Shown: positions 35,265-46,740, counted from the stretch's first letter. The stretch is 64,000 nt of DNA from an uncultured Prevotella sp. (GCA_905234845.1 CAJOIW010000002.1:45157-109156), one strand, 5' to 3'. Numbers and translations are program-made. Notes: generated by a model not told the origin, from the sequence alone.

Positions 35265-35280
35265 ACGCGGCATGCCGCGT
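35265..35280. promoter_or_regulatory. Perfect 16-bp palindrome in the Nudix leader
   Basis: ACGCGGCATGCCGCGT is a perfect dyad between the promoter box and the ATG. It could be an operator or a 5' hairpin affecting translation. It is much more GC-rich than the surrounding DNA. Confidence 0.8.
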
Positions 35281-35299
35281 CACTATATCTCAGATATAT

Positions 35300-35689
35300 A
35301 TGGAAAAGAAACATTACGAAGTAGTGGCGGCAGTTGTCAAGGATGGCGACCGCTATCTCTGTACGCAGCGCACCCGTTCGCGGCTGAAGTATATCACCGA
35401 GCGTTGGGAGTTTCCTGGGGGTAAGGTTAAGGAGGGAGAGTCGGATCATGAGGCTCTGCTCCGCGAAATCAAGGAGGAGATGGACTGGGACATTTATGTG
35501 GGTCGGTGTCTCGGCACAGTGGAACACGACTATCCCGATTTTTCCATCACCCTGAAAGCCTACGACTGCAGACCCGGCGACGGCGATTTCAAACTCTATG
35601 AGCACCTCGACGCCCGATGGCTCACACGCGAGGAAATGAAAAACTTGCGATGGACCGAGGCCGACCGCAAGTTGTTGGAGTTGCTATGA
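35300..35689 (+). CDS. Nudix (MutT-like) nucleoside triphosphate pyrophosphohydrolase
   Basis: The open frame begins at 35123, but ATG 35300 gives MEKKHYEVVAAVVKDGDRYLC, the normal start of a 129-residue MutT-like protein. The Nudix box GGKVKEGESDHEALLREIKEEM is complete, with the G-x5-E-x7-REUxEE pattern. It hydrolyses (oxidised) nucleoside triphosphates to monophosphates, sanitising the pool. The palindrome in its leader and array D beyond its stop flank the gene on both sides. Confidence 0.9.
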   Translation: MEKKHYEVVAAVVKDGDRYLCTQRTRSRLKYITERWEFPGGKVKEGESDHEALLREIKEEMDWDIYVGRCLGTVEHDYPDFSITLKAYDCRPGDGDFKLYEHLDARWLTREEMKNLRWTEADRKLLELL

Positions 35690-35695
35690 TATACC

Positions 35696-35779
35696 GAATG
35701 TATGTCTTCTGAAGAAAATTCCCTAGGGAATTTGCCGTGAAAGAGCGTCTTTCAGACAAAATTCCCTAGGGATTTTTTT
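35696..35779. repeat. Word array D: four words at 21-22 nt pitch, ending in a terminator-like stem
   Basis: Words begin at 35696, 35717, 35739 (GAAAGAGCGTCTTTC) and 35760. The second and fourth are both palindromes built on TTCCCTAGGGAA and pair with each other around the central word. The last is followed by seven T (35773-35779), so it can terminate plus-strand transcription. Lies between the convergent Nudix and OPT genes. Confidence 0.8.
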
Positions 35780-35786
35780 CTGAATA

Positions 35787-37784
35787 CTATGCCTTGGCCT
35801 TCATCGTTGCCCAGACGACGTAGCCGATGAGCAACAGATAGGCTCCGAGTGAGGCAACCTCACTCCACGAGTTGGCCAACCATGAACTGGCAACCATGTC
35901 GACGTTAGCAAACTTCAGCAGTGCGCTGACGACGCCCATGAGTGCGCCGCCGGCAATGAGGCCCGAGGCAATCAGCGTACCCATTTCTCCACGCGACTTA
36001 TTCACCGTTTCATCCTTTGAGCGCGACGTGACATACCAGCTGATGGCACCGCCCACGAGCAACGGAAGGTTGAGCTCAAGCGGGATGAACATGCCCAGCG
36101 CAAAGGCCAGCGCGGGAATCTTACACCATGTCAGCACAATGGCTATCAGTGCACCGATGCCATAGAGCAGCCAGGGAGCACCGGCTCCGTTCATCATCGG
36201 TTCTATCACGGCAGCCATGGCGTTGGCTTGGGGTGCTACGAGGTGTCCCTCTACGTCGGGGTTGAAGCCGTAGGTCTGGTTGAGCAACATCATCACACCA
36301 CCCACCGTGGCAGCTGATACCAGCGTACCCAGGAATTTCCATTGCTGCTGCTTGCGCGGCGTGGAGCCGAGCCAGTAGCCTATCTTGAGGTCGGTGATGA
36401 AACAGCCTGCCATAGAAAGTGCAGTGCACACCACACCACCCATGATGAGTGCTGCCAACATGCCACCAGAACCACTCAGGCCGACTCCCGCCATCACGAC
36501 CGAAGCCAGGATGAGTGTCATCAGCGTCATTCCGCTGACGGGGTTAGACCCTACGATGGCAATGGCATTTGCAGCCACGGTGGTGAAGAGGAAGGCTATG
36601 ACAGCCGTGAGCAGAATGGCCACCACAGCAAACAGCAGGTTGTGCATCACGCCAAGCCAGAAGAAAATAAACGTCAGTAACAGTGCCGCAACGGAGGCAA
36701 TGCCGATGAACTTAAACGACAAGTCGCGTTGTGTGCGCACTTGTTCCTCTTGTCCGCTGGCACCGCCCTTCAGTTCTTTCGAGGCCAGTCCGACAGCGTT
36801 CTTGATGATGCCCCACGAACGAATGATGCCGATAATGCCGGCCATGGCAATGCCGCCGATACCAATTGAACGGGCATAGGTCTTGAAAATCATCTCGGGT
36901 GACATCTCACCTACTGTCTGTGTGATGGTAGCTCCACCGATATTGAGCACCTGGTCGCCGAAAATCAGCGACATACCTGGAACGATAAGCCACCATACTG
37001 CGATGGAGCCGAGGCAGATATACAATGCATATTTTAGTCCGATGATATAGCCGAGGCCAAGTACTGCGGCACTGGTGTTCATTTTGAATACCAGTTTTGC
37101 TTTGTCTGCCAATTGTTCGCCATAAATAACGGCACGACTCGTAAACACCTCATTCCACCAGCCGAAGGTGGTCACAATGAAATCGTAGAGGCCACCGATG
37201 AGGCCTGCTATCAGCAATGGTTTGGCCTGACTTCCGCCTTTGGCACCAGAGACAAGCACTTGCGTGGTTGCCGTAGCCTCGGGGAAAGGATATTTTCCAT
37301 GCATTTCTGAGACAAAATATTTGCGGAATGGAATGAGAAACAATATGCCAAGCACACCTCCCAGAGCCGAAGCCAGGAAGATGTTGACAAAGTCGGCCGT
37401 CATGTCGGGGTATTTGGCTTGTAGAATATAGATGGCTGGGAGTGTGAAGATAGCTCCTGCCACGATAGCCCCCGAGCAGGCTCCAATGCTTTGTATGATG
37501 ACATTCTCGCCCAATGCGCCTTTGCGTTTTGCAGCGGTGCTTACCCCGACAGCAATAATGGCGATGGGGATGGCGGCCTCAAACACTTGTCCGACTTTCA
37601 GACCGAGATACGCTGCGGCTGCTGAGAATAGGATGGCCATGAGTACGCCCCACGCTACTGACCATATGTTTACTTCGGCATACGTCTTGTCTGGTCTCAT
37701 GACGGGTTCATATTGTTCGCCCTCGTTTAGTTCCCGAAACGCGTTTTCGGGTAATTGCATCATGTTTTTCTCTTTCTCTTCCAT
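35787..37784 (-). CDS. OPT-family oligopeptide transporter
   Basis: Start 37784 (MEEKEKNMMQLPENAF) is preferred over the open-frame start at 37814, which overlaps the promoter box. The 665-residue protein has roughly 14-16 hydrophobic segments with family features KRKGALGENVIIQSIGACSGAIVAG, GKYPFPEATATTQVLVSG and SNPVSGMTLMTLI. OPT transporters import peptides or metal chelates with protons; the substrate here cannot be read from sequence. A promoter box lies at 37812-37819. Confidence 0.9.
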   Translation of the reverse strand: MEEKEKNMMQLPENAFRELNEGEQYEPVMRPDKTYAEVNIWSVAWGVLMAILFSAAAAYLGLKVGQVFEAAIPIAIIAVGVSTAAKRKGALGENVIIQSIGACSGAIVAGAIFTLPAIYILQAKYPDMTADFVNIFLASALGGVLGILFLIPFRKYFVSEMHGKYPFPEATATTQVLVSGAKGGSQAKPLLIAGLIGGLYDFIVTTFGWWNEVFTSRAVIYGEQLADKAKLVFKMNTSAAVLGLGYIIGLKYALYICLGSIAVWWLIVPGMSLIFGDQVLNIGGATITQTVGEMSPEMIFKTYARSIGIGGIAMAGIIGIIRSWGIIKNAVGLASKELKGGASGQEEQVRTQRDLSFKFIGIASVAALLLTFIFFWLGVMHNLLFAVVAILLTAVIAFLFTTVAANAIAIVGSNPVSGMTLMTLILASVVMAGVGLSGSGGMLAALIMGGVVCTALSMAGCFITDLKIGYWLGSTPRKQQQWKFLGTLVSAATVGGVMMLLNQTYGFNPDVEGHLVAPQANAMAAVIEPMMNGAGAPWLLYGIGALIAIVLTWCKIPALAFALGMFIPLELNLPLLVGGAISWYVTSRSKDETVNKSRGEMGTLIASGLIAGGALMGVVSALLKFANVDMVASSWLANSWSEVASLGAYLLLIGYVVWATMKAKA

Positions 37785-37811
37785 GTTTATAAACGTTATG
37801 TTTTCGACCTG

Positions 37812-37819
37812 CAAAGGTA
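37812..37819 (-). promoter_or_regulatory. Promoter box TACCTTTG for the OPT transporter
   Basis: Minus-strand TAnnTTTG consensus 27 nt upstream of the start at 37784. Confidence 0.6.
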
Positions 37820-37893
37820 CTGTTTTTTATTGGAAAACGCAACATTCATATTTAAAAATAGCATAATAATTTGGAGAATGACGAAAAAATGAT

Positions 37894-37901
37894 TACCTTT
37901 G
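37894..37901 (+). promoter_or_regulatory. Promoter box TACCTTTG for the M6 protease
   Basis: TAnnTTTG consensus with a TTTGG element near 37870, about 45 nt before the start at 37947. Confidence 0.65.
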
Positions 37902-37946
37902 TCGCCCGTTTCGCCTAAATTTATGAATTAATATAATTTGATTGAC

Positions 37947-40367
37947 ATGAAGAAAATTACGCTTATTTTGTCGCTGCTAATAGCGACGGTTGCCGCTAAC
38001 GCCATTCCGGCAAAGCGCGGTGTGTGGAAGAGCATCAAGCTCGCCAACGGTACGGAGGTGCGTGCTCAGCTTGTCGGTGACGAACATCATCATTTCTGGA
38101 AGACAGCCGACGGCTCAAGCTATGTGTTCGACGTTCAGAAAAAGCATTTTGTGAAGGCTAATGAAGCCAAACTCATGAAACAGGTAAATGCTCGTCGGGC
38201 TCGGATAGGTAAGGCTCGTGCAGAGCGTCTGGCCAAGCTGAAGGACACGAAAGCATTGGCAAAAGGGAGTTGGGCAACCAACCGTTTCGAGGGAACGAAG
38301 AAGGGTTTGGTTATTCTGGTGAATTTCGATGACACGAAATTCCTTGCCGATCATACTCAAACACTCTACAACCGCATCTGCAATGAGGAGAACTTCACCA
38401 GTGCCGACGGTTTTAAAGGTTCGGTCCGCGACTATTTCAAAGCGCAGAGTCTTGGTGTCTTCGACTTGCAGTTCGATGTGGTGGGGCCTGTGCCATTGGC
38501 ACATGGCTATGCCTATTATGGTGCGGCCGATGAGGAGGCTGGCATAGAAGATGACGGGCGAGCTAACGAGATGGTCATAGAGGCTTGTATGGGTGTCGTT
38601 GACAAGGTGAATTTTGCCGACTATGACTGGGACGGTGACGGATTTGTAGACCAGGTGTTTGTTCTCTATGCTGGCAAAGGATCTGCCGACACTGGTGATA
38701 ACGACCTCATCTGGCCCCATGAGTATGAGCTCTCGGGTTACGGCTATGAGGACGAAGAGGGAAATGTGGTTTACAACTCTCCGCTTGAGCTCGACGGTGT
38801 GAAGATCGATACCTATGCTTGCGCTAACGAAATCATGGCTTCTGGAACCATCGATGGTATCGGCACGTTCTGCCATGAGTTTTCTCATTGTCTTGGCTAT
38901 CCTGACATGTACGATACCAACTATGAGGGCAATTTCGGTATGGGAGAGTTCGACCTGATGGACGGCGGTGCCTATAACGGCAACGGCTTCCTTCCTGCGG
39001 GTTACACCAGCTGGGAGCGCATGGAGGCAGGATGGCTTGAGCCCATTGAACTCAACAACGAGGACAAGGCCGTTACGGGTATGAAAGCCATCAACGAAGG
39101 TGGTGAGGCTTACATCATGTACAATCAGGCAAACAAGAATGAATACTTCCTGCTTGAGAACCGCCAGAAGAAAGGTTGGGATGCCGAATTGCCCGACAAT
39201 GGTCTCATGATTACTCATGTTGACTACGATGAAGAGCTGTTTGCCAACAACATTGTGAATACTGTTTCCTCTTTCTCATGGCAAGACGCCTATGATTACT
39301 ACATCGCCTACTATGAAGACTATGCCGCTTCTTATAACCTTACCCTTGAAGAATTGTTAGACTACTGGGAAATGACCATTGCCGATCTTGAGGCTGAGGC
39401 CGAGGAATATGCCGATCAGATGGCTGCCGTGTATAACCCCCACCAGCGCATGACTATCGTTCATGCCGATGGCGATGATGACAAGGCTTATTACGATGCA
39501 GACTATGGCTATTATGAGCAGCAGACCACTGACACCGACCTCTATCCCATCGAGGATAATAATGTATTTGACAACAATTCTGTGCCCAATGCAAAGCTGT
39601 ACTATCCCAACTCCGACGGTCGTAAATATTTGAACCATGGTGTGGAGGCTATCACGCAGAATGCCGATGGTACCATCTCGTTCAACTTCAAGGCCGTCTC
39701 TACCAAGGTATTCCCCGAGGTCGGAACAGTCCTGTTCTACGAAAGCTTCAACAATCACAATGGTAAGGGTGGCAACGATAACCTCTGGAGTGGAAACATT
39801 GCCAGTGCGAAGTTCGATCCAGACCTTGACGGATGGGAAGTTTATCATACTACAGACTGGGAGAGTTTCACTGAGGGAACTGGCTACGGTGCTAACAAGT
39901 GTGCACGTTTCGGAACCAGCAGGTACTCACCTGTCGTGCTCTCGCCACTCTTCAGTCTTGCAGGAAAGGCTACCCTCACATTCAAAGTCGCTCCTTGGGG
40001 AACTGATGACAAAGGAATAGAAGTCTATTTGGAGAACAATGAAGATGGTTCCTATATTGCGATTACTGAAGATGGCGAGGAGATGACTGCCGAACAATGG
40101 AACGAGTATTCGTTCGACATCGAGGGCGATGATTCCGACTACTACCTCTCGTTCTATCCTGACAAGCGCATCTTCCTCGACGAGGTGAAGGTGGTTTATA
40201 CCGCCGAGCCTGAGATTACCGGCATTGAGAAGGTGGAGAGTGAAGGACGTAAAACGAAGATCAGCGATAAACGCATCTACACCATCGACGGTCGCTATGT
40301 GGGTACCAATATGAACTCTCTACAGCACGGTATCTACATTATCAACGGTAAAAAAATAGTGAAATAA
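37947..40367 (+). CDS. Secreted M6-family metalloprotease
   Basis: ATG 37947 gives MKKITLILSLLIATVAANA, a signal peptide; the frame opens 3 codons earlier. The 806-residue precursor has a propeptide (about 20-115), an M6 peptidase domain (about 115-420) with the zinc site CHEFSHCLGYPDMYD near 309 and a DYDWDGDGFVDQV calcium-type loop near 230. A jelly-roll/MAM-like domain (about 600-755) and the sorting-type tail YTIDGRYVG...GIYIINGKK complete it. It resembles immune-inhibitor-A-like proteases and probably digests proteins outside the cell. The Glu/Asp-rich segment at about 440-540 is unusual. Confidence 0.88.
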   Translation: MKKITLILSLLIATVAANAIPAKRGVWKSIKLANGTEVRAQLVGDEHHHFWKTADGSSYVFDVQKKHFVKANEAKLMKQVNARRARIGKARAERLAKLKDTKALAKGSWATNRFEGTKKGLVILVNFDDTKFLADHTQTLYNRICNEENFTSADGFKGSVRDYFKAQSLGVFDLQFDVVGPVPLAHGYAYYGAADEEAGIEDDGRANEMVIEACMGVVDKVNFADYDWDGDGFVDQVFVLYAGKGSADTGDNDLIWPHEYELSGYGYEDEEGNVVYNSPLELDGVKIDTYACANEIMASGTIDGIGTFCHEFSHCLGYPDMYDTNYEGNFGMGEFDLMDGGAYNGNGFLPAGYTSWERMEAGWLEPIELNNEDKAVTGMKAINEGGEAYIMYNQANKNEYFLLENRQKKGWDAELPDNGLMITHVDYDEELFANNIVNTVSSFSWQDAYDYYIAYYEDYAASYNLTLEELLDYWEMTIADLEAEAEEYADQMAAVYNPHQRMTIVHADGDDDKAYYDADYGYYEQQTTDTDLYPIEDNNVFDNNSVPNAKLYYPNSDGRKYLNHGVEAITQNADGTISFNFKAVSTKVFPEVGTVLFYESFNNHNGKGGNDNLWSGNIASAKFDPDLDGWEVYHTTDWESFTEGTGYGANKCARFGTSRYSPVVLSPLFSLAGKATLTFKVAPWGTDDKGIEVYLENNEDGSYIAITEDGEEMTAEQWNEYSFDIEGDDSDYYLSFYPDKRIFLDEVKVVYTAEPEITGIEKVESEGRKTKISDKRIYTIDGRYVGTNMNSLQHGIYIINGKKIVK

Positions 40368-40375
40368 TTACTGCA

Positions 40376-40476
40376 GAAACGCGGGTTCTAATGCGGAAGA
40401 CCGTCGCTCGCGTAAAATTTTCACGAGAATTTATTCCGAAGGCTTATCTTTCAGAAAATTCTCGTGAAAATTTTTT
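40376..40476. repeat. Word array E with a 19-bp terminator-like inverted repeat
   Basis: Words begin near 40376, 40395 (GGAAGACCGTCGCTC), 40416, 40438 (GAAGGCTTATCTTTC) and 40459, at 19-22 nt pitch. 40414-40432 and 40456-40474 are perfect 19-bp complements enclosing the fourth word. A run of six T ends the array, so it can terminate the protease transcript. Word 40438 differs from the array B word at 10394 at only two positions. Confidence 0.8.
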
Positions 40477-40529
40477 GAGTTCTTTACGTTAAAAAAAATG
40501 ATTTTTTCGATTTTAAAATGAAAAAGTTG

Positions 40530-40537
40530 TATTTTTG
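40530..40537 (+). promoter_or_regulatory. Promoter box TATTTTTG for the lipoprotein/radical SAM pair
   Basis: TAnnTTTG consensus about 43 nt before the lipoprotein start. Confidence 0.6.
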
Positions 40538-40579
40538 CAAAGAAATAGTAAAGTATCACTTTTTTCAAATTTGACAAAG

Positions 40580-40858
40580 ATGAAAGCAAAACGATTATCA
40601 AATTGGATGGTCAGCCTGTTAGTGGGTTGTTTGTCGCTGCTCGGACTTAACTCCTGTGTCAGTAAGAAGGAAGTGGCCCGTATGCAACAGGAAATGCAAG
40701 ATGTTATTGACCAGAAAAATTCCGAAATCGCTGCTCTTCAAGCAACTTTAGCCGCACGCGATGCCGAGGTTAAAGAATTGCGTTACCGTGAAGAGATGGG
40801 TCGACAGAAGTTGCTTTATGGAGGTCCTAACCGTCCATTCCAAAAAATAGAGGAATAG
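40580..40858 (+). CDS. Small lipoprotein paired with a radical SAM enzyme
   Basis: The frame opens at 40535, which overlaps the promoter box; ATG 40580 gives a lipoprotein signal with the lipobox LGLNSC (Cys26). The 92-residue protein then has one long coiled-coil helix (about 28-72) and a short tail with LLYGGPNRPFQ (about 78-88). Three nt separate it from the radical SAM gene. Bacteroidetes carry a recognised 'rSAM/lipoprotein' system in which a small lipoprotein with a YGxP-type motif is the suspected target of such an enzyme. This one has the same signal-peptide style and a YGGP motif near the C-terminus, but the coiled coil and the short tail are unusual. Modification is inferred, not shown. 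Confidence 0.72.
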   Translation: MKAKRLSNWMVSLLVGCLSLLGLNSCVSKKEVARMQQEMQDVIDQKNSEIAALQATLAARDAEVKELRYREEMGRQKLLYGGPNRPFQKIEE

Positions 40859-40861
40859 GCG

Positions 40862-41920
40862 ATGAATCTCCGTAAACGTATTGGGCTCGAGATAGAGCGG
40901 CGATTGCAAAAAGACCTTGCCGCTGAGCATCCTCTCTATCAATTTTTTTGGGAGTGTACGTTGCGTTGCAACTTGCATTGTCAGCATTGTGGAAGCGACT
41001 GCAAGGTAGAGGCGCGTGAGGATATGCCTGCGGAAGACTTCCTGCGTGTGCTCGACGGCATTAAGGTGCATACAGACCCTCATAAGGTGTTTGTCATCGT
41101 TACTGGAGGCGAGCCACTACTCCGTCCCGACCTCGATAGCGTGGGCCGTGCGATCTATGACCGAGGATTCCCTTGGGGTATCGTCACTAATGGAATGTTG
41201 CTCTCCAAAGAACGTCTTTCTAGGCTTTATCATGCTGGAATGCATACTGTGGCTATGAGTCTCGACGGCCTGGAGGAGAACCACAACTGGATGCGGGGCC
41301 ATAATGAAAGCTTCCGCCGAGCCAATGAGGCACTTGATGCGCTTGTAGAGGAAAAACGTATCATCTTTGACATCGTCACTTGTGTCACAGAGCATAATTT
41401 CTCAGAAATTCCTAAGCTGAAGGAATTTCTGATTGAAAAAGGTGTGCGTGAGTGGCGGCTAATTACCGTCTTTCCAGTAGGCCGCGCCGCTGAGAATCCC
41501 GAGTTGCAACTTACTAACAGACATTTTCAAGAACTCATGGAGTTCATTAAAGCCACTCGAAAGGAAGGTCGCATCAAAGCCTCCTACGGCTGTGAGGGTT
41601 TCCTCGGCGATCATGAGTTCGACGTGCGCGATGGGTCCTTCTTCTGCAAGGCCGGTATCACCGTAGGCTCCGTGCTTAATGACGGCAGCATTTCTGCCTG
41701 CAGCAGCATCCGTTCCAATTACCATCAGGGTAATATCTATTGCGATGATTTCTGGGAAGTCTGGCAGAACCGTTTCCAAGTGTTTCGCGACCGCACGTGG
41801 AAGAAGATTGGTGAATGTGCTGATTGTAAGATGTGGCGCTATTGTGAGGGCAGTGGTATGCACCTGCGTGATGATGAAGGTCGATTACTCCTTTGCCATT
41901 GGAAAAAAATAGTACCTTAA
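40862..41920 (+). CDS. Radical SAM/SPASM enzyme of the lipoprotein-associated type
   Basis: The 352-residue protein binds a 4Fe-4S cluster and S-adenosylmethionine through C36-x3-C40-x2-C43 in TLRCNLHCQHCGSDC. TGGEPLLRPDL (about 80-90) supplies the SAM-binding GGEP. The C-terminal SPASM region has Cys residues in FCKAGITVGSVLNDGSISACSSIR and CADCKMWRYCEGSG, consistent with two auxiliary clusters used to modify peptide substrates. The adjacent lipoprotein, 3 nt upstream, is the probable substrate. It ends 24 nt from the convergent clpB stop. Confidence 0.88.
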   Translation: MNLRKRIGLEIERRLQKDLAAEHPLYQFFWECTLRCNLHCQHCGSDCKVEAREDMPAEDFLRVLDGIKVHTDPHKVFVIVTGGEPLLRPDLDSVGRAIYDRGFPWGIVTNGMLLSKERLSRLYHAGMHTVAMSLDGLEENHNWMRGHNESFRRANEALDALVEEKRIIFDIVTCVTEHNFSEIPKLKEFLIEKGVREWRLITVFPVGRAAENPELQLTNRHFQELMEFIKATRKEGRIKASYGCEGFLGDHEFDVRDGSFFCKAGITVGSVLNDGSISACSSIRSNYHQGNIYCDDFWEVWQNRFQVFRDRTWKKIGECADCKMWRYCEGSGMHLRDDEGRLLLCHWKKIVP

Positions 41921-41944
41921 GTGAATTGAAGGGGGCATATGTTT

Positions 41945-44614
<2,670 letters not shown>

Positions 44615-44646
44615 TTTATTATTTCTCCTTTCTGAGATTTAACCCT

Positions 44647-44708
44647 CAAAGTGTATGCCGTGCTAGAAAGAATGCCAGAATGTCACTTGATGATGACATT
44701 CTGGCATT
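44647..44708 (-). promoter_or_regulatory. Perfect 15-bp dyad upstream of clpB
   Basis: AATGCCAGAATGTCA (44671-44685) and its exact complement (44694-44708) with an 8-nt spacer. A TACACTTTG box (44647-44655, one base longer than consensus) lies between the dyad and clpB. Position and symmetry suit a heat-shock operator, though the sequence is not CIRCE (TTAGCACTC-N9-GAGTGCTAA). Confidence 0.75.
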
Positions 44709-44756
44709 TAAAACAATTTCTTTGTGCAAGGGGGTCATTATTTGGGATTTTTTATG

Positions 44757-44764
44757 TACTTTTG
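44757..44764 (+). promoter_or_regulatory. Promoter box TACTTTTG for trpS
   Basis: TAnnTTTG consensus 48 nt before trpS; a TTTGG element precedes it. Confidence 0.65.
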
Positions 44765-44812
44765 CACTTCGAAAATGTATAATAAAGAACAAGTTTTCAT
44801 AAATATAAGGAA

Positions 44813-45880
44813 ATGGGAAAAATAATACTTACGGGTGACCGCCCTACTGGAAAGCTACATTTGGGTCATTATGTAGGATCGCTACGGCGTCGTGTGCAAC
44901 TTCAGAATGCAGGTGATTATGACCGTATGTTCGTCTTCATGGCAGACGTGCAAGCACTGACTGACAATGCCGAGAACCCTGAGAAAATACGTCGGAGCAT
45001 CATTGATGTCGCCCTTGATTATCTTGCCGCAGGACTAGATCCAAGTCGTTGTACCATCTTTATCCAGAGTCAGATAGCTGAGTTGGCCGAGTTGACGACC
45101 TACTTGATGAATCTTGTTTCGGTGAGCCGTGTGCAGCGCAATCCGACGGTAAAGACAGAAATAAAGATGCGTAATTTCGAGGCCAATATACCTCTCGGTT
45201 TTTTCTGCTATCCCGTATCTCAGGCTGCAGACATCACGCTTTTTAAGTCGACTACTGTTCCTGTAGGCGAGGATCAGGAGCCTATGCTCGAGCTGACACG
45301 TGAATTAGTGCGCCGTTTTAACAATACTTATGGGGAAGTACTTGTAGAGCCAGAGATTATGTTGCCAGAGAATCAGACTGCCCGAAGACTGCCTGGCACT
45401 GATGGTAAGGAGAAAATGTCGAAGTCGCTCGGTAATTGTATCTATCTCTCTGACTCTGCAGAAGAAGTGTGGCAGAAAGTGCGTTCAATGTATACTGATC
45501 CCTTGCACATCAACCTCAACGATCCTGGTCATGTGGAGGGCAATGCTGTTTTTACGTATCTTGACGCATTTTCCACCGAACAGGATTTTGCTGACTTTTG
45601 GCCAGAATATCAGAATCTTGATGAGCTGAAAGAGCACTACCGTCGTGGAGGTTTGGGCGATATGAAGTGCAAAAAATTCCTTAACGAAGTGCTCAATAAG
45701 TTTTTAGCCCCCATGCGTCAACGTCGTCAAGAGTTAGAGAAAGATATACCTGAAATACTTAACATTCTACGTCGCGGTACAGAACAGGCACGAGAGACAG
45801 CTGCTCAAACCATGAGCGAGGTACGCCGTGCAATGAAGATAGATTATTTCAATGACTCCTCTCTTATCGGAGAGGAATAG
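44813..45880 (+). CDS. trpS: Tryptophanyl-tRNA synthetase
   Basis: TrpS (355 residues) charges tRNA(Trp) with tryptophan. The class I signatures are [14 protein letters not shown] (residues 10-23, HIGH-type) and [10 protein letters not shown] (about 200, KMSKS). Length is normal. A short inverted repeat (45857-45863 with 45870-45876) overlaps the 3' end. The gene converges on the ApbE-like gene with a 17-nt gap. Confidence 0.96.
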   Translation: MGKIILTGDRPTGKLHLGHYVGSLRRRVQLQNAGDYDRMFVFMADVQALTDNAENPEKIRRSIIDVALDYLAAGLDPSRCTIFIQSQIAELAELTTYLMNLVSVSRVQRNPTVKTEIKMRNFEANIPLGFFCYPVSQAADITLFKSTTVPVGEDQEPMLELTRELVRRFNNTYGEVLVEPEIMLPENQTARRLPGTDGKEKMSKSLGNCIYLSDSAEEVWQKVRSMYTDPLHINLNDPGHVEGNAVFTYLDAFSTEQDFADFWPEYQNLDELKEHYRRGGLGDMKCKKFLNEVLNKFLAPMRQRRQELEKDIPEILNILRRGTEQARETAAQTMSEVRRAMKIDYFNDSSLIGEE

Positions 45881-45897
45881 AGAAAAGGAGAGTCTTC

Positions 45898-46740
45898 CTA
45901 TAGGTCTATAATAATTTTAATGCCGAACTGCTCTTTTAATGCCTCACGTTGATTGGCATCGGCAATAAATAATGCGGTAGAGAGGGCCTCACCCTCTATA
46001 CCGCTTTTTGTTACCACCCCTACAGCACGTTTTCCCACAACATATTCGTCTGTCAGGGGATTGATGATGTGTTGGCGCTCTCCAGAGCTATTTCCTGAAA
46101 TAGTCAGACATTCATCATAGAGTGTTACGGTTTTTCGGGGTGTTGGGTGTTGGCCGTTAGATGATGATTGTTGGGTGTCGGGTGCATGGTCGTCTATGGC
46201 TACTTCCCAACCATAGGTGCCCTTGTAGCTTCCAATGGCCATGATAGAGCTATTGCCCATATTCACGAGCGCATCGTTGATGCCTCGTTCTGAGAGGATT
46301 GAACGGATATTCTCTAGTGCATAGCCCTTCAGAAAGCCTGAGAGATTAAGATTGAGAGGCGATGAGAACCCCACTTTGCCGTCATTAGTAAGCATTAGGT
46401 CTTCCATCTTTCCAGCCTGTGTAATGTCGAATAACCCATTCGTCAAACGATGATACTCCTTGCATAGACGAAGGATTAACAATAATTCCTCATCCACATT
46501 AACTGGGTGCTTGGTGGCCTCACGGTTCACCCTTGATAACTCGCTCTCAGGATCAAAGCAGCTTCCGATGTGTTCAATGTAACTGATGGCAGACCTGAGT
46601 TCATTGCCCACACTATTGAAAGATTCTTCAGAAAACTCACCCGCCATCATTACGTCGATGCGTGTATGCATGGCCGTGAACCACATGTAATAAAGTCCAC
46701 GTCCGTCAGTTCCCTCTTTATAGATATGAGGAAAGTTCAT
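45898..46740 (-). CDS. ApbE-like FAD:protein FMN transferase
   Basis: The 280-residue protein resembles ApbE, which attaches FMN to a Thr or Ser of exported target proteins. Recognisable blocks are FTAMHTRIDVMM, the GFLKGYALENIRSIL segment, DALVNMGNSSIMAIG and INPLTDEY. In typical ApbE the third block reads VNxGGD/N; here it is NMGNSS, so the FAD/metal-binding region is altered. No signal peptide or lipobox is evident, so its location is uncertain. It lies 72 nt after the DUF1080 gene and may be the last gene of the exported sugar-oxidation operon. Confidence 0.8.
   Translation of the reverse strand: MNFPHIYKEGTDGRGLYYMWFTAMHTRIDVMMAGEFSEESFNSVGNELRSAISYIEHIGSCFDPESELSRVNREATKHPVNVDEELLLILRLCKEYHRLTNGLFDITQAGKMEDLMLTNDGKVGFSSPLNLNLSGFLKGYALENIRSILSERGINDALVNMGNSSIMAIGSYKGTYGWEVAIDDHAPDTQQSSSNGQHPTPRKTVTLYDECLTISGNSSGERQHIINPLTDEYVVGKRAVGVVTKSGIEGEALSTALFIADANQREALKEQFGIKIIIDL

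Noticed and set aside
38115..39218. 367-codon open frame antisense to the M6 protease
   Set aside because: The plus strand carries the signal peptide and HExxH site; the antisense frame shows no domain.
45857..45876. Terminator at the end of trpS
   Set aside because: A 7-bp inverted repeat overlaps the stop, but no T run follows on either strand within a few nucleotides.
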